From contig CAYNCU010000192.1 of the NCBI GenBank assembly GCA_964395765.1, positions 1 through 8,356 on the forward strand: 8,356 bases of DNA, read 5' to 3'. Positions 6,909 through 8,356 of this stretch are shown here, piece by piece. A program made the translations under genes and the position numbers. The notes beneath the pieces are model-generated. The model saw nothing but the letters and a program-made list of their open reading frames with translations, searched no databases and had not been told where the DNA came from. Origin of the DNA: DATDPY01 sp964395765 (GTDB taxonomy: Bacteria > Bacteroidota > Bacteroidia > Cytophagales > Cyclobacteriaceae). The number at the start of each line of letters is the position of its first letter. The stretch's first letter is position 1.

Positions 6909-7931
6909 TTATTTACCGAATGCCTCCACTTCAGAAGTAAGCTTGGAAGCGATAATAGGAAAGCTAACATGACCTTCCAGAAAAAATCCCTGTTTACTTA
7001 TTCCCGGCCTTATGCCGGTTTCAATTCCATAGCCCCAGCTTAAATCCCGATTGAATTTACCCTCAATACCCATTTTAAATCCAAACGGATTTGTTTTAAT
7101 CACATCCGAAGAATAAGTGACATCACTATTTCCTGATGAAGACCGGTAGAACAAATTGTCGACCGTTATGGCAGGGTAATAACAAAGATCCATGTAAGCT
7201 GTAAATAGCAGGTCATTGGTTACAGGGTCATAAGTTTTATCGAATTTTATTGCCACATTCTTGATAATCTCCATAACCCCACCGAGATAGACTCCTGCCG
7301 CTGTCATGTTGCCGAAGGCATGCAGTATACTTGGCAATGAATTTCCGGCTGTATCCAGAATTGCAGTCTTTTGAGATTGCGTGATATCTTTTATGTCGAG
7401 GGCTGTCTGATAATAAGTTGCTCCCGCCCGGATACCATATACCCTTCTTACTTTTACCGGCGCCTGGATATTTTCATGTTCCATAGATTCCCATTTATTC
7501 CCTTCCTGGAAATTTTTCGAATACAGGATAAATTTTGCTTTTCCGTCCACTACCTTGTCAACAATATGATAAGCTCCCCCGACATCCAGGTAATAGAATG
7601 TTTTAGGTGAATTTTCAAAATCGTTATTTTCTCTTGCATTGTCGCGCACAAAATCTGTCTTACGGCTATAAGGTTTTCTGAACTGAGCGGAAAACTCCGC
7701 TTTATTTTTAAGGTAGTAATCTGCCTTAACTCCAAAACCGGCATTTATGTTAGTCCTGAAAAATTCGCCGTACAAAGGCAAGACCTGGAAAAATAGTTTA
7801 TTGATGTCATTCGGATCATCGTATAATTCTTCATAAGTAACCGTTTTGTTTATAATTGTATTTTGCGCAAAGATTCTGTTACAATTCAAAAGGGCTACTA
7901 TCAATAATAAACATGTAATTAACTTATTCAC
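6909..7931 (-). CDS. Secreted protein of unknown family, probable outer-membrane beta-barrel
   Basis: I do not recognise the family. The 340 residues begin at a GTG codon (MNKLITCLLLIVALLNC...). An in-frame TAA lies a few codons upstream, and no nearby ATG would keep the signal peptide, so GTG is the best start. The signal peptide ends in IFAQ-NT, a normal signal peptidase I site; the LLNC at 14-17 is a poor lipobox because of the Asn before Cys. The mature protein is rich in alternating aromatic/aliphatic and Gly-rich stretches (FGVKADYYLKNKAEFSAQF, YGIRAGATYYQTALDI, AAGVYLGGVMEI, FGFKMGIEGKF, GIETGIRPGISKQGFFLEGH), as in outer-membrane barrels. It ends FGK rather than with a terminal aromatic residue. 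It converges on the ThuA gene and lies 172 bp downstream of the partial ligand-binding-like gene on the same strand. A periplasmic beta-rich protein is the alternative. Confidence 0.8.
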   Translation of the reverse strand: MNKLITCLLLIVALLNCNRIFAQNTIINKTVTYEELYDDPNDINKLFFQVLPLYGEFFRTNINAGFGVKADYYLKNKAEFSAQFRKPYSRKTDFVRDNARENNDFENSPKTFYYLDVGGAYHIVDKVVDGKAKFILYSKNFQEGNKWESMEHENIQAPVKVRRVYGIRAGATYYQTALDIKDITQSQKTAILDTAGNSLPSILHAFGNMTAAGVYLGGVMEIIKNVAIKFDKTYDPVTNDLLFTAYMDLCYYPAITVDNLFYRSSSGNSDVTYSSDVIKTNPFGFKMGIEGKFNRDLSWGYGIETGIRPGISKQGFFLEGHVSFPIIASKLTSEVEAFGK

Positions 7932-7991
7932 AATTATTTATAAAAATTTATATGAGTAATCCGGGTACCAATTTAATCCTTTTTTCAATCG

Positions 7992-8019
7992 GTAAAACGT
8001 AAAAAATAAATTGTTTTAC
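7992..8019. repeat. Inverted repeat GTAAAAC-N14-GTTTTAC
   Basis: This is a perfect 7-bp stem with a 14-nt AT-rich loop, about 60-90 bp upstream of the GTG start of the 340-aa secreted protein. It could be an operator or a weak RNA hairpin. It is low in GC and has no adjacent T-run on the minus strand that would make a standard terminator. Confidence 0.3.
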
Positions 8020-8055
8020 TACATCTGCGGGGAAATTGATTCAATAGGATCCTGG

Positions 8056-8065
8056 TAACCGGTTA
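8056..8065. repeat. Perfect palindrome TAACCGGTTA
   Basis: This 10-bp self-complementary sequence lies in the gap after the partial ligand-binding-like gene. Its AACCGG half also pairs with CCGGTT at 8091-8096, and flanking CCTGG (8051-8055) pairs with CCAGG (8078-8082). Alternative foldings exist and no single stem dominates. It may be a regulator site or a fragment of a 3' structure, or chance. Confidence 0.25.
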
Positions 8066-8103
8066 TTCATTATTCGGCCAGGTATTAGACCCGGTTAAAA
8101 GTT

Positions 8104-8356
8104 TCAAGGTTTCGTGGCCGGTACAACCAAAGGCGTATCCGGGTCATTAACGATTTCAAAATTATTATCAACAAATTCTATTATCGGTACCATGTTATTA
8201 TAACTTCCTGATGAATTATCGAGTCCATAATATAAGGTCCCTTTATAAAAACCTTCCTTTTCAAGGTCATTAATAAAAGGGCTTCCGTATTTTTTTAACA
8301 TGTGACCGATGTAAGTTATAATTTCATAACCCAGGTATTCATAATCGCTTGGCGGA
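8104..8356 (-). CDS. C-terminal part of a type 1 periplasmic-binding-protein-like protein (partial, 5' end beyond window)
   Basis: The frame is open from the right edge to a TGA at 8104-8106 and shows 83 residues, starting PPSDYEYLGYEIITYIGHMLKK at the edge. An internal ATG at 8301 would give only 65 residues, but the frame continues upstream without a stop, so it is read as the end of a longer gene. The pattern 'YEYLGYEIITYIGHMLKKYG' followed by 'SGSYNNMVPIIEFVDNNFEIV' resembles the C-terminal lobe of type 1 (PBP1-like) ligand-binding proteins. In Bacteroidota these occur alone or fused to LysM domains, often in peptidoglycan-related or amino-acid-binding contexts. This assignment rests on recalled similarity and is tentative. 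The tail PDTPLVVPATKP is proline-rich and probably disordered. The gene runs in the same direction as the 340-aa secreted protein downstream. Confidence 0.65.
   Translation of the reverse strand, partial: PPSDYEYLGYEIITYIGHMLKKYGSPFINDLEKEGFYKGTLYYGLDNSSGSYNNMVPIIEFVDNNFEIVNDPDTPLVVPATKP

Larger units (their letters stand above)
7932..8103. other. Intergenic region between the two right-hand minus-strand genes
   Basis: This 172-bp stretch has no credible gene. It probably holds the 3' end signals of the ligand-binding-like gene and the promoter of the 340-aa gene. It contains an inverted repeat GTAAAAC/GTTTTAC (7992-7998 and 8013-8019), a 10-bp perfect palindrome TAACCGGTTA (8056-8065) and an AT-rich patch next to the GTG start. 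I could not assign a convincing -33/-7 pair or a hairpin followed by a T-run on the minus strand. Confidence 0.5.

Noticed and set aside
7371..7610. A 79-aa plus-strand open frame opposite the 340-aa secreted protein
   Set aside because: The minus-strand frame is far longer and has a signal peptide; this one is a shadow.
7960..8356. Lipoprotein reading of the 340-aa protein's signal peptide and an independent 65-aa gene at the right edge
   Set aside because: LLNC is a poor lipobox, with Asn at -1, while IFAQ-NT is a good signal peptidase I site. The 65-aa frame continues without a stop to the window edge, so it is the end of a longer gene.

Overview
The window suggests a member of the Bacteroidota. 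The reasons are the AT-leaning base composition, start codons preceded by A/T-rich leaders with no clear Shine-Dalgarno, signal peptides ending in 'AQ', a sigma-54 activator whose loop reads GSFTDA, and the family mix. This is inferred from style and gene content, since no rRNA or marker gene is present. All genes look intact and share one codon style. I see no insertion sequence, CRISPR array, tRNA or sign of recent transfer.

Left part (1-1739, minus strand): the 3' part of an efflux operon. A membrane-anchored HlyD/MacA-type adaptor (483-1739) is followed 28 bp later by a MacB/LolD-type ABC ATPase (454 to the left edge, cut after the signature motif). The permease genes are probably beyond the left edge.

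Divergent control region (1740-1957): on the minus strand, about 20 bp upstream of the expected adaptor transcript, lies a close match to the sigma-54 -24/-12 promoter. On the plus strand begins an NtrC-family sigma-54 activator (1958-3346), whose gene overlaps its membrane histidine kinase (3336-4688) by 11 bp. The arrangement suggests a self-contained circuit. The kinase would phosphorylate the activator, which would switch on the divergent efflux operon from a sigma-54 promoter. The kinase has almost no extracytoplasmic loop, so the signal is probably sensed in the membrane or cytoplasm.

Middle (4689-6884, plus strand): a full-length two-domain TrkA potassium-uptake regulator (4791-6131), followed 30 bp later by a secreted ThuA-domain protein (6162-6884). 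No trkH membrane partner lies next to trkA within the window.

Right part (6909-8356, minus strand): converging on the ThuA gene is a secreted, probably outer-membrane, protein of unknown family (GTG start, 340 aa). Upstream of it, after a 172-bp gap, is the C-terminal end of a protein resembling type 1 periplasmic ligand-binding proteins, cut by the right edge.

I did not find a clearly undescribed system. The most testable observation is the sigma-54 promoter candidate coupled to the divergent two-component pair. The least characterised gene is the 340-aa secreted protein.
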